Under the pieces are notes generated by a model. The model was not told the origin of the DNA, made no database searches, and was given only the letters and a program-made list of their open reading frames with translations. A stretch of DNA of 64,000 nucleotides from LMUY01 sp965199095. GTDB taxonomy: Bacteria; Pseudomonadota; Alphaproteobacteria; Acetobacterales; Acetobacteraceae. The DNA lies in the NCBI GenBank assembly GCA_965199095.1, contig CBDAQM010000007.1:496001-560000 (forward strand). The letters are read 5' to 3'. Below, one piece after another: positions 24,311 through 32,758 of this stretch. The position numbers and the translations under genes are program-made. Each line of letters begins with the position of its first letter. Position 1 is the stretch's first letter.

Positions 24311-24988
24311 TCACCCCGCCGACGCAGGCGGGGCGCACCGGGCCAAGGCCCTCAGCACGACATCCACGATGAGGTCGCGGTGGCGCTGATGCACCGCCGG
24401 GTCGGTGAAGTCGCAGTTGAACAGGGTGGCGAAGGTGTGGCGGTTGGCGACGCGGAAGAACACCAGGGCGCTGATCGTCATGTGCACGTCCACCGGGTCG
24501 AGGTCGGCGCGGAACGACCCATCCGCCACCCCGCGCTCCAGGATGCGGCGCAGCGAATCGAGCACGCTGACGTTGATGGATTGGATGCTGCCGGAGTCGG
24601 CGATGAAGCGCCCCTGGTGAATGTTCTCGATGCTGACCAGCCGGACGAAATCCGGGTTGGCGGTTTGATAGTCGAAGGTGAACTCCACCATGCGGCGGAT
24701 GGCCATCGCGGGCGGCAGGCGGTCCAGCTCCAACCCCGCCTCCGCCTCCCGGATCGCGGCGTAGGCGCGTTCCAGCACCGCGCGGTACAGCCCCTCCTTG
24801 CTGCCGAAGTAATAGTAGATCATCCGCTTGACGGTGTTGGTGCGCGCCGCGATGGCGTCCACCCGCGCGCCGGTCAGGCCGTGCTGCGCGAACTCCTCGT
24901 GCGCGGCGGCGAGGATGGCGCTGCGGGTGCGCTCCGGGTCAAGCTTGCGCCGCCCGGTGGCTTTATCCTGCTCTGCCACACGCCCCAT
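24311..24988 (-). CDS. TetR-family regulator of the quinate/protocatechuate cluster
   Basis: A 225-residue TetR protein. HTH residues about 20-65: RTRSAILAAAHEEFAQHGLT, then VDAIAARTNTVKRMIYYYFG. The C-terminal helices (MVEFTFDYQTANPDFVRLVS) are of the common QacR/NalC-like type. Its stop codon directly abuts the permease stop: the hexamer TGATCA at 24308-24313 holds both, with zero bases between. Control of the divergent pcaH/aroQ promoter is inferred from position. Confidence 0.87.
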   Translation of the reverse strand: MGRVAEQDKATGRRKLDPERTRSAILAAAHEEFAQHGLTGARVDAIAARTNTVKRMIYYYFGSKEGLYRAVLERAYAAIREAEAGLELDRLPPAMAIRRMVEFTFDYQTANPDFVRLVSIENIHQGRFIADSGSIQSINVSVLDSLRRILERGVADGSFRADLDPVDVHMTISALVFFRVANRHTFATLFNCDFTDPAVHQRHRDLIVDVVLRALARCAPPASAG

Positions 24989-25089
24989 CCTTGCCGCCGC
25001 AGGCGCTGCGGATGATCTTGGCCGGCTCTTTTCCGCCAGACGGACAAGCGCTATAGCCCGATGAGACAGAATTTTGGATCGGTCGCTTC

Positions 25090-25557
25090 ATGAAACTGCG
25101 TCTTTTCGCGTTCGCATGCGCCATGCTGCCCGGCGCCATGGCCCTGGCACAATCCGACCCGATGGAGATGGCGCAAGTCGCCGCCGCCAATCAACTCGGC
25201 GTCATGGAATACTGCCAGAGCAAAGGCTGGGCGGACCAGCCCGCGGTCGATGCGGAGCGGGCGAGCCTGTCCGGCCTGCCGCCGGCGACGCAGACCGGCA
25301 TCGTGGCCGCCGCGGAAGACACCGGCAAGGAGGGCAGCTTGCTCAATAACGGGACGGCGATGCCCCTGCGGTCGATGGCCAGCCAAACCAACACCTCCGA
25401 GCAGGCGCTGTGCGGGAAACTCGCCGACTCCGCCAAGCTGGTCGCGGCGCAACGAAGCGCCGCGCCGGCTGGGTTCTCGGCCATGCCGGGCGGGATGCCA
25501 GCCATGCCAAACGGGATGTCGATGCCGTCCATGCCAGGCATGCCAAAGCCGCAATAA
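25090..25557 (+). CDS. Small exported protein with Met/Pro-rich tail
   Basis: A 155-residue protein with a clear Sec signal (MKLRLFAFACAMLPGAMALA, cleavage after ALA). The mature part is helical (MEMAQVAAANQLGVMEYCQS) with one Cys there and a second at QALCGKLADS, a possible disulfide. The last 25 residues are a degenerate M-P-G/M-P-N repeat (MPGGMPAMPNGMSMPSMPGM). Related short proteins in acetic acid bacteria are annotated pore-forming ESAT-6-like; I cannot confirm that label. Methionine-rich tails sometimes bind copper. Confidence 0.7.
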   Translation: MKLRLFAFACAMLPGAMALAQSDPMEMAQVAAANQLGVMEYCQSKGWADQPAVDAERASLSGLPPATQTGIVAAAEDTGKEGSLLNNGTAMPLRSMASQTNTSEQALCGKLADSAKLVAAQRSAAPAGFSAMPGGMPAMPNGMSMPSMPGMPKPQ

Positions 25558-25610
25558 GGGTCGGGCGCCGCACCAGCCTGCGCCCGAAGCCCAAATGAGG
25601 GAAAGAGTTG

Positions 25611-25808
25611 ATGAGAACCACCCGGGTGACACTGTTGGGCGTCGGCCTGCTTGGATTGCTGGTCGGGCTGGTTTGGATGGGACAGGGATCGGGATATTTC
25701 CCCTACCCGGCCAGCAGCTTCATGATCGACCAGACGCCATGGATCTGGCGCGGGCTTGGCTTGGCCGTCGTCGGCGCCGTGATGGTGGCTGTGTCCCGGA
25801 GGGTTTAG
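25611..25808 (+). CDS. Small two-helix membrane protein
   Basis: A 65-residue protein from MRTTRVTLLGVGLLG, with GAGGGAAAGAG upstream. Helix 1 is VTLLGVGLLGLLVGLVWMG, then a conserved-looking loop GYFPYPASSFMIDQTPWIW, and helix 2 LGLAVVGAVMVAVSRRV. I recall similar short proteins in other Proteobacteria but no function. It follows the exported protein by 53 bp and may share its transcript. Confidence 0.65.
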   Translation: MRTTRVTLLGVGLLGLLVGLVWMGQGSGYFPYPASSFMIDQTPWIWRGLGLAVVGAVMVAVSRRV

Positions 25809-26057
25809 TCTTATACGTTGCTTGGCAATTAACGATATAAGCGTCCGTCCCAGAGGACGCTGCGCTTTTCCGCCCTACTCCAACGATCGTCCGGCGAAGC
25901 AATCGACTGACACAAAAGCGTTTGTTCGTAGACAAACACTAAGGCGGGAAAGCCGAAAGGCTGGGCTGTTCCCCGCTTCAGGCGGCGTTTTGCTATGCTG
26001 TCCGGGAGGCCGGGGGGACAGTCTACCGGCGTAGCGCCGACCGGGAGCCGCCTTCGC

Positions 26058-27461
26058 ATGTATCTGCCGCCTCTCGCCCGGGCCAGCCGCTCACGGATCC
26101 GGCGCAGCCCGGCGCTCACCTTCCGCCACATCGTCTACGCATTGCGCGGCGGCTTCCTCATACGGCCGATGCTCATCGCGCTGACCCTGGGCGTCGTCGG
26201 CGCAGCCTTGTCCTCGCTGGAGGAACAATATCCCCTGTTGGATGCCTGGGTCCCGGCGATGCTGTTCCCAAGCCGGGCCGACCCGCAGGTCTCGCAGATC
26301 ATCCTCGCCGGCATCGCCGCCTCCATCATGACGGTAGTGTCGATCGTGTTCGCGATCCTGCTGATGACGCTCACTCTCGCCTCGACCCAGTTCTCGCCGC
26401 GCATCCTGGTCAGCTTCGTGCGCGACCGCGCGACGCAGTGGACGCTCGGGCTGTTCCTCGGCACCTTCACCTACTGCATGGGCGCGCTGCCCGCGGCCCG
26501 CACGCTGCCGCATCCGTTCGCGCCGACCGCAACCACCGCCGGCGCCATGCTGCTGGCGCTGCTCTGCGTCGGCTGGCTGATCTTCTTCATCCAGCACATC
26601 AGCCAGGCCATCAGCGTCAACCACATCGTCGACCGCATCGCCGGGGAGACGGAGGACATCATCGACGAGTCGATGCCGCATATCCGCACCAGCGACTACC
26701 AGGCCGGGCACCCGACCTTCGAGTGGAACGGCAGCGACACGCCGATCATCAACGTCGTGTCCGGCTACATCCGCTTCGTGGACACGGCGAAACTGGTCTC
26801 CATCGCCAAGGCGGCGCGGCTGCAGCTCCACGTCTTGCGCCGGGTGGGTCATTTCGTGCCGTCCGGCGTGCCGCTGATGGTGGTGAACCGGGGCGACCGG
26901 CTGCAGGACCACATCGTGGCGTCCCTGCTCGCCACGTTTGATATCGGCCCGGTTCGCACCCTGCAGCAGGACGCGGAGTTCGGCGTGCTGCAGATCGTGG
27001 ATATCGCGCTGAAGGCCATCTCGCCCGCGGTGAACGACCCGAGCACGGCCATCACCTGCATCGACCAGTTGAGCCGTATCCTGATCCGCTGGATCTCCCG
27101 CTACTCGCCCGAAATGCTTATTTCGGACCCGCCGCATGTCGTGCGCGTCGTGATGCCGGGCATCGAGGTGGACGGGCTGTTCGACACCGCGTTCGAGCAA
27201 ATCCGGCATTACGCGGTGGCCGACATCGCCGTCAGCGCCCGCCTGCTCCGTGCGCTGACGGACATCGCGAGCAGCACGGCTGATCCGGGCATGCATGCCC
27301 GGCTGGTGACGCGGGGGAACCGCATCTACGAGGGTTGCCGCTCCCGCCTGGGCAAGGCCGCCACCGCGATCCTGCGGCAGCGCCTGGACGCACTGCAGGA
27401 TTGCCTCGCAGTGTCCCAACCCAACGCTCAGCGCTCCGACCCTATGGAGAGGAAGTCGTAG
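26058..27461 (+). CDS. DUF2254 family membrane protein
   Basis: A 467-residue protein from MYLPPLARASRSRIRR, with GGGAG 10 bases upstream; longer frames upstream lack support. Helices lie at about 34-55, 75-105 (LAGIAASIMTVVSIVFAILL), 130-150 and 160-185. The soluble C-terminal half holds the family blocks DTPIINVVSGYIRFVDTAKL, RTLQQDAEFGVLQIVDIALK and AISPAVNDPSTAITCIDQL. No activity is known. The stop codon lies inside the left arm of the 27457 repeat. Confidence 0.9.
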   Translation: MYLPPLARASRSRIRRSPALTFRHIVYALRGGFLIRPMLIALTLGVVGAALSSLEEQYPLLDAWVPAMLFPSRADPQVSQIILAGIAASIMTVVSIVFAILLMTLTLASTQFSPRILVSFVRDRATQWTLGLFLGTFTYCMGALPAARTLPHPFAPTATTAGAMLLALLCVGWLIFFIQHISQAISVNHIVDRIAGETEDIIDESMPHIRTSDYQAGHPTFEWNGSDTPIINVVSGYIRFVDTAKLVSIAKAARLQLHVLRRVGHFVPSGVPLMVVNRGDRLQDHIVASLLATFDIGPVRTLQQDAEFGVLQIVDIALKAISPAVNDPSTAITCIDQLSRILIRWISRYSPEMLISDPPHVVRVVMPGIEVDGLFDTAFEQIRHYAVADIAVSARLLRALTDIASSTADPGMHARLVTRGNRIYEGCRSRLGKAATAILRQRLDALQDCLAVSQPNAQRSDPMERKS

Positions 27462-27527
27462 GGTGGGCTTTAGCCCACAATGGTCTCCTACGGCGCCTCG
27501 AAGAGGTGGGCTGAAGCCCACCCTACG
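27457..27527. repeat. Long inverted repeat of GTAGGGTGGGC type
   Basis: Arms 27457-27478 and 27506-27527 are 22 bases each and match as inverted copies at 21 of 22 positions (CGTAGGGTGGGCTTTAGC type). Each arm is itself a hairpin (GTGGGCT/AGCCCAC). It lies between the convergent DUF2254 and rhodopsin genes and resembles REP-like intergenic repeats. Confidence 0.85.
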
Positions 27528-27611
27528 ACGGGCCTGCGTCAGACGGCGGCATAGGAGTCGTTTCATGGAAACGCTGCATTAGGACATGATCGCTTTAAAA
27601 GTCAGTTCGGA

Positions 27612-27637
27612 GGGCCGGGCCGACGAATGCCCGGCCC
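27612..27637 (-). terminator. Terminator of the rhodopsin gene
   Basis: Perfect 9-bp stem GGGCCGGGC (27612-27620) and GCCCGGCCC (27629-27637) with an 8-base loop, 6 bp past the rhodopsin stop. On the minus strand a CTTTT tract follows about 11 bases after the stem. Confidence 0.55.
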
Positions 27638-27643
27638 TAGACC

Positions 27644-28387
27644 TCAGGCTGCTGCCCGCAAGGAGGCAGGCGCCGTCGGATCCGCCATGTCCTGCTCCGT
27701 GATCTTGCCGTCCGAGGCAACCGTCATCAGGCCATAGACCACCTTGGCAAGCACATCGAGCACTGCGATGCACAGCACGCTCAGCGTGTCGCCCATGATG
27801 TTGAGCCCGTCCGGCGCCACGGCCAAGATGATCGGGTAGATCAACCACAACACGGACAGGATCGTGGCGTTGCGGCGATACACACCACGCACATCGTCCC
27901 GGTCAGCGACGTTCGCCTGCATGTTAGACACCCAGATGACGTAATACACGCCCAGGAACGACACGCAGGAGATCAGGAACCACATCCATTTCGCGAATGG
28001 GGTCTCGGATGCGCCGAAGCAGAACGCCGTGACGATCATCATGAGGTCCGCCAGCACGATGCCGGCGAAGGCGCCGAACCGCTTCGTCTCCGTCCGCATC
28101 GCGGTCATCGTCAGCGTGATGAGCAGCAGCGGCGTGGTGAACGACCAATCGATGTAGCGTGCGAAGTAGAAAATGCGGACACCGCCGGCCGCATCGGTTG
28201 GCAAGGGCACAGCGCCCTGGCCGATCGCCATCGCGAAATATGAACATGCGGCGATGATGGGTACGATTCCGTGCAAGACGGTATGCAGTTCCTCGGTCGG
28301 TGTGCGGCGTTTCCCGGTGAACAGGATCGCTAAGCCGCCCACCAACATGATCACTGTCGCGACCCAGAGTATCGTAGGTGAATTCAT
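27644..28387 (-). CDS. Microbial (type I) rhodopsin, D-T-T motif
   Basis: A 247-residue, seven-helix retinal protein. Helix C reads RYIDWSFTTPLLLITL: Asp80 (bacteriorhodopsin Asp85, Schiff-base counterion), Thr84 (Thr89) and Thr91 at the Asp96 proton-donor position. Helix G has Asp211 and the retinal Lys215 (VLDVLAKVVYG). Leu88 at the tuning position suggests green absorption. No proteorhodopsin-type His is present in helix B. The pattern fits a light-driven proton pump with a non-carboxylic donor, though a sensor is not excluded. No carotenoid or retinal synthesis gene is nearby. AGGAG lies 9 bases before the ATG, and a hairpin terminator follows. Confidence 0.95.
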   Translation of the reverse strand: MNSPTILWVATVIMLVGGLAILFTGKRRTPTEELHTVLHGIVPIIAACSYFAMAIGQGAVPLPTDAAGGVRIFYFARYIDWSFTTPLLLITLTMTAMRTETKRFGAFAGIVLADLMMIVTAFCFGASETPFAKWMWFLISCVSFLGVYYVIWVSNMQANVADRDDVRGVYRRNATILSVLWLIYPIILAVAPDGLNIMGDTLSVLCIAVLDVLAKVVYGLMTVASDGKITEQDMADPTAPASLRAAA

Positions 28388-28417
28388 GCCCTGACGCTCC
28401 TGTTGGAAGTACGGCGA

Positions 28418-28442
28418 GCGTTCACCTTGGGCAAAGGTTCCC
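28418..28442 (-). promoter_or_regulatory. Possible ECF (EcfG-like) promoter of the rhodopsin gene
   Basis: On the minus strand GGAAC (28442-28438) and CGCT (28421-28418) are separated by 16 bases, 30 bp before the rhodopsin ATG. The EcfG general-stress consensus is GGAAC-N16/17-CGTT, so there is one mismatch. The match is suggestive only. Confidence 0.3.
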
Positions 28443-28539
28443 AGGCGCTTCTACAAAGTGAACACTGCGGCTCCGCATCATCCCCCCTAGCACTCGCCGC
28501 CGCCACCGCCACTTGCGATGCAAACGCAGGAGTTGAGGC

Positions 28540-29568
28540 ATGGGACAGGTGGTCGTCATCACGGGTGGCAGCGCGGGGATCGGGCGGGCGGCGGCGCGCG
28601 CCTTTGCCGCAAAGGGGTTCGCCGTCGGGTTGATCGCCCGCGGCGCTGAGCGGCTGGCCGCCGCGAAGACAGAACTGGAAGCGACGGGCGTGCGCGTCCA
28701 CACCGTGTCCGCCGACGTCGCGGATGCGGAGGCGGTTGCAGCCGCAGCGGACGAGATGATGGCCGCGTTGGGACCCATCACCGTCTGGGTGAACAACGCC
28801 ATGGCGACCATCTACTCGCCGATCCGCGACCTCGACCCGGGCGAGGTGCGGCGGGTGACGGAGGTCACCTATCTCGGCGCAGTCAACGGCACGCTCGCTG
28901 CGATGAAGCGGATGCAGAGCGGCGCGATCGTGCAGATCAGCTCCGTCCTGGCGTGGCGCGCGATCCCCATCCAGGGCGCCTATTGCGGGGCCAAATTCGC
29001 CCTGCGCGGCTTCACGGAGGCGTTGCGGTCCGAACTGATGCACGACCGCAGCCGGCTGCACCTGACCATGGTGCACCTGCCGGCGATCAACACGCCGCAA
29101 TTCGACTGGGCGCGGAACAAGACCGGGCAGCAGACCAAGGCGCCCAGCCCCTACCAGCCGGAAGTCGCCGCAGACGCGATCGTCTTCGCCGCGACGCATA
29201 AGCGGCGGGACGTGTTCGTTGGCAGCTCCACACCGCCCACCATCCTGGCCGCAAGGCTGGCGCCGGGCCTGATGGACCGTGTCCTGGCGTCCAAGGGCTA
29301 TAGCGGACAATTGGGGGACACGGCCGTGCCGCCGAGCGACGGCAACCTGGACGCGCCGGCGCCCGGCGCCCAGCAGGCCGCCCATGGCCGGTTCGACGCC
29401 GAGGCCAACAGCAAGCGCGACATCTACACCAGCCGCCAGGCGGATGCGGTCGCCGCGGGCGTGCTGCTGCTAGGCGCGATCGGGGTGAAGGCGCTGGCAA
29501 CCTCACCGCTCTTCGTCGCCCCGGCGTTCGCGGCGCGGGCGCTGGCGAGGGCATCCCGGCGGCATTAG
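28540..29568 (+). CDS. SDR family oxidoreductase with C-terminal extension
   Basis: A 342-residue short-chain dehydrogenase. N-terminal VVVITGGSAGIGRAAARAFA is the cofactor site, NNAM follows strand 4, and the catalytic set is ISSVLAWRAIPIQGAYCGAK (Ser, Tyr, Lys). About 90 residues extend past the usual 250, ending in a hydrophobic stretch (AVAAGVLLLGAIGVKAL) that may anchor it to the membrane. Such extended SDRs are often annotated as DltE-like; the substrate is unknown. GCAGGAG precedes the ATG. Its stop overlaps the convergent binding-protein stop by 4 bp. Confidence 0.85.
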   Translation: MGQVVVITGGSAGIGRAAARAFAAKGFAVGLIARGAERLAAAKTELEATGVRVHTVSADVADAEAVAAAADEMMAALGPITVWVNNAMATIYSPIRDLDPGEVRRVTEVTYLGAVNGTLAAMKRMQSGAIVQISSVLAWRAIPIQGAYCGAKFALRGFTEALRSELMHDRSRLHLTMVHLPAINTPQFDWARNKTGQQTKAPSPYQPEVAADAIVFAATHKRRDVFVGSSTPPTILAARLAPGLMDRVLASKGYSGQLGDTAVPPSDGNLDAPAPGAQQAAHGRFDAEANSKRDIYTSRQADAVAAGVLLLGAIGVKALATSPLFVAPAFAARALARASRRH

Positions 29569-31151
29569 CTTTTCTGGAGGTTCCAGAACACGGGCGCCGG
29601 GCCTTTCTGGAACCCTGTGACGTTCGCCCGCCAGGCGGAGGACTGGAAATACTGGCCCAGCGGGATGACCCATGCGTTGTCCAACGCACGCTGCTGCATC
29701 TCCGCCTCCAGCGCCGCGCCCTCGGTGGCGGACTCGCTATACAACCAAGTGTTGTAGAGCGATTCCTGCGTCGCGTCGGAGGGCCAGCCCCACCACGCGC
29801 CGGCGCCATTGGCCCGCACCGCCCCCGCCGTCAGCGGGTCGATGTAGTCGAGCGCCGGGGAGGACGTGCAGAACAGCGACCAGCCACCGGCGTCCAGCGG
29901 CGCCTTGCTGGTTCGGCGCTGCACCACCGTCCCCCAATCCATCGACTGGTCGTCCAGGTTGATGCCGACCCGCTTCAACGCCGAGCCCACGACGTCGCAC
30001 ATCGCGCTGTAGAATGACTGGTCGGTCGGATGCAGCAACACGACCTTGCTGCCGTCATAGCCCGCCTTGTCCAGCATGGCGCGGACCGTGGCGTCCGGCT
30101 TCGGGCCGAGGCGATCCAGCCCCACATCGGTGACGCCGGGCTGGCCCGGCACGAACACGCCGACGCCGGTGCGGTAGGCGCTGGAATCATCCCCCATCAC
30201 GGCCTGCATCACCTCCCGCTGGTCAATCGCGGCAAGCATCGCCTGACGCACGCCGACATTGGCGGTCGGCCCCTGCAACATGTTCGGCCGGCATTGCGGG
30301 AACAGCCCGATCGGGTCCAGCCGCCCGATCACCAAATCCTTGTTGCGGCGCAGCAGCGGCAGCAGGTCCGGCAGCGGCATCCCGATCCAGTCGATCTCCC
30401 CCGCGGTCAGCGCCCCCACCGCCGTGGCGGCGTCCGGGATGATGTGCCACTCGACCCGGTCGACCAGCGCGCGCTTCGCCCCGGCGCAGAAATCCGGCGG
30501 TTCCTCGCGGGGCTGGTAGGTGTCCGCCTTGGCGAACACGGCCTGGCTGCCGGACACGTACTCGCCCGGCAGGAAGCGGAACGGGCCTGAGCCGACGATC
30601 TCCGTGATGGCGGTGAAGGCGTCGGTCTTCGCCAGCCGTTCGGGCATGATGCCCGCCGCCGTCAGCTTGCCGATCATGGTCAGCAGGCGCGGAAAGGGCT
30701 GGTTCAGGCGGAACACCAGCGTGCGGTCGTCCGGCGCCTCGATGGCGTCGAGCCGCGGCTGCATCGCCTGCCCCAGCGGGTCGCGCTTCATCCAGCGCGC
30801 GACGGAGGCCGCGCAGTCCCGCGCCAGCACGCGGGAGCCGTCATGGAACAGCAGCCCGTCGCGCAGCCGGATGGTCCAGCGCTTGCCGTCCGCGTCGACC
30901 GAATGGCCCGCCGCCATTTGCGGCCGCGGCGTCAGCGTGCTGTCGATGCCGTAGAGCGTGTCGTACACCAACAGGCCGAAATCCCGGCTGACCGCCGCGG
31001 TGGTCCAGACCGGGTCCAGGCTGGTGAGGTTGGCCTGCGGCACGAAGCGCAGGGTGCGCGCGCTGGCCGGCTGCGCAAGGGCGGGGCGCGGCAGGGCTGG
31101 CAGCGCGAGCGCCGCCGCACCCGCCAGCATCATCTGGCGTCTTTGCATCAT
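29565..31151 (-). CDS. Peptide-type ABC transporter substrate-binding protein (orphan)
   Basis: About 528 residues with a signal peptide (MMQRRQMMLAGAAALALPAL, cleaved after ALAQ). Family 5 features are FVPQANLTSLDPVWTTAAVS, RWTIRLRDGLLFHDGS, IVGSGPFRFLPGEYV and VGVRQAMLAAIDQREVM. GGAGG sits 3 or 6 bases before the two adjacent ATGs. No permease or ATPase gene is beside it. It is divergent, 74 bp away, from a beta-lactamase-fold hydrolase gene, suggesting a shared peptide-like substrate. Confidence 0.88.
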   Translation of the reverse strand: MMQRRQMMLAGAAALALPALPRPALAQPASARTLRFVPQANLTSLDPVWTTAAVSRDFGLLVYDTLYGIDSTLTPRPQMAAGHSVDADGKRWTIRLRDGLLFHDGSRVLARDCAASVARWMKRDPLGQAMQPRLDAIEAPDDRTLVFRLNQPFPRLLTMIGKLTAAGIMPERLAKTDAFTAITEIVGSGPFRFLPGEYVSGSQAVFAKADTYQPREEPPDFCAGAKRALVDRVEWHIIPDAATAVGALTAGEIDWIGMPLPDLLPLLRRNKDLVIGRLDPIGLFPQCRPNMLQGPTANVGVRQAMLAAIDQREVMQAVMGDDSSAYRTGVGVFVPGQPGVTDVGLDRLGPKPDATVRAMLDKAGYDGSKVVLLHPTDQSFYSAMCDVVGSALKRVGINLDDQSMDWGTVVQRRTSKAPLDAGGWSLFCTSSPALDYIDPLTAGAVRANGAGAWWGWPSDATQESLYNTWLYSESATEGAALEAEMQQRALDNAWVIPLGQYFQSSAWRANVTGFQKGPAPVFWNLQKS

Positions 31152-31225
31152 GGGCCTCCCCGTGGTCTTGATTTTTACTGAGTATGCGGCCGGGTTGGAC
31201 CCGACGCAATCGAGGGAGGACATCG

Positions 31226-32701
31226 ATGGACCATGCCGCCGGCTTCCGCCTGCCCCGTGCCACGCCGGGCTCGCTGGGGGTCTCGCCGCGGGCGATCGCG
31301 ACCTTCCTGAACCATGTGCAGGCCGCCGGGCTGGAACTGCATAGCCTCATGCTGTTCCACCGCGGCCACGTGATCGCGGAAGGCTGGTGGGCGCCCTACC
31401 GGCACGACCTGCTGCACATGCAGCACTCGCTGAGCAAGAGCTTCACCGCAACCGCGATCGGGCTGGCGATCGGGGAAGGCCTGCTGTCGCTGGACAGCAC
31501 GGTGGTGGGGTTCTTCCCGGACGAAGCGGCGCAGGCGGACGCGAACCAGGCCGCCATGACGATCCGGCACCTGCTCACCATGACGAGCGGGCACCGCACC
31601 GGCATCTCCGGCGATGCCTGGCGGCAAATCCGCACCAGTTGGGTGGCCGAGTTCTTCAAGGCGCCGGTGGTGGACGCGCCGGGCACGCGCTTCGTCTACA
31701 GCAGCGCGTCCAGCTACATGCTGTCCGCCATCCTGCAACGCGTCACGGGGGAGCGGCTGCACGATTACCTCCGCCCACGGCTGTTCGAGCCGCTGGGCAT
31801 CGGCGGAACGCGCTGGGATGTGTGCCCGAACGGGGTCAATCCAGGCGGCAACGGGTTGTCCTGCCGCACCGAAGACATGCTGAAATTGGCCGTGCTCCAT
31901 CTGCAGCAGGGGCAATGGGGCGGACGGCAGATCCTGTCGCCCGACTGGGTCCGCCAGGCGACGCAGGCCAAGGTGGCGGCTCCGGATGGGCCGGACGCGC
32001 TGCACCTTGACCCCGCGGGCCCGGGGTGGCCGCGCGGCTATGGCTATCAATGGTGGACAGGCCCGGCCGGCGCCTCCTACGCGTCCGGCTTGTTCGGCCA
32101 ATACGCGATCGTGTTGCCGCGGCATGACGCCGCCATCGCCGTCACGGCGGCGTTGCGGCCCAGCGACCAGCGCCTGCTGGACCTGGTCTGGCGCGACCTG
32201 CTGCCCGCGCTGGACGACGACCTCGGCCACCGCCTGGCCGGGCTGCGGCTGGACTTGCCCGCCCCCACCCCGGCGCCATCATCCACCGTGCAGCGCATCT
32301 CCGGCCGCTGGTTCCACATGGAGCCGAACGAGCACGGCGTGCAGGCCGCCCGGCTCCGGTTTGAGGAGGCATCGGCGACGTTCCAGATGCGGGACGCGCG
32401 AGGCGAGCACAGCGTCGAAGTTGGGCTGACCGGTTGGATCGAGGGCGAGACATCCATGACTGGCAACGACCTGCACCACCAGTATCAGCCAGACGCGATG
32501 CGGGTCTCCGCCGCCGGGCATTGGCCGGACGACACCACCTTCGTCATGACCTGGGTGTATCTCGAAGCCGCGTTCCGCGACCAGGTGACGTGCCGCTTCG
32601 ACGCCGACGGCATGACGCTCGACCGCAGCGTCAACGTCAACACCGGGGCGATGGCGCGACCGAGTTTGCGCGGCAGGATGGAGCGGCAGCGCGGATGCTG
32701 A
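31226..32701 (+). CDS. Beta-lactamase-fold serine hydrolase
   Basis: A 491-residue class C beta-lactamase/DD-peptidase-fold enzyme starting MDHAAGFRLPRATPGS, with GGAGG before the ATG. The nucleophile motif SxxK is Ser68-Leu-Ser-Lys71 (MQHSLSKSFTATA) and the YxN-like motif is Tyr158-Ser-Ser (FVYSSAS). There is no signal peptide, so it looks cytoplasmic. Relatives include esterases, D-aminopeptidases and 6-aminohexanoate dimer hydrolases. The C-terminal 110 residues form an extra beta-rich domain. Confidence 0.87.
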   Translation: MDHAAGFRLPRATPGSLGVSPRAIATFLNHVQAAGLELHSLMLFHRGHVIAEGWWAPYRHDLLHMQHSLSKSFTATAIGLAIGEGLLSLDSTVVGFFPDEAAQADANQAAMTIRHLLTMTSGHRTGISGDAWRQIRTSWVAEFFKAPVVDAPGTRFVYSSASSYMLSAILQRVTGERLHDYLRPRLFEPLGIGGTRWDVCPNGVNPGGNGLSCRTEDMLKLAVLHLQQGQWGGRQILSPDWVRQATQAKVAAPDGPDALHLDPAGPGWPRGYGYQWWTGPAGASYASGLFGQYAIVLPRHDAAIAVTAALRPSDQRLLDLVWRDLLPALDDDLGHRLAGLRLDLPAPTPAPSSTVQRISGRWFHMEPNEHGVQAARLRFEEASATFQMRDARGEHSVEVGLTGWIEGETSMTGNDLHHQYQPDAMRVSAAGHWPDDTTFVMTWVYLEAAFRDQVTCRFDADGMTLDRSVNVNTGAMARPSLRGRMERQRGC

Positions 32702-32758
32702 GCACGGCTATGGAACAACCATTGCGGCAGGACCGGTTCATCGATGATGCAGCAAGCC

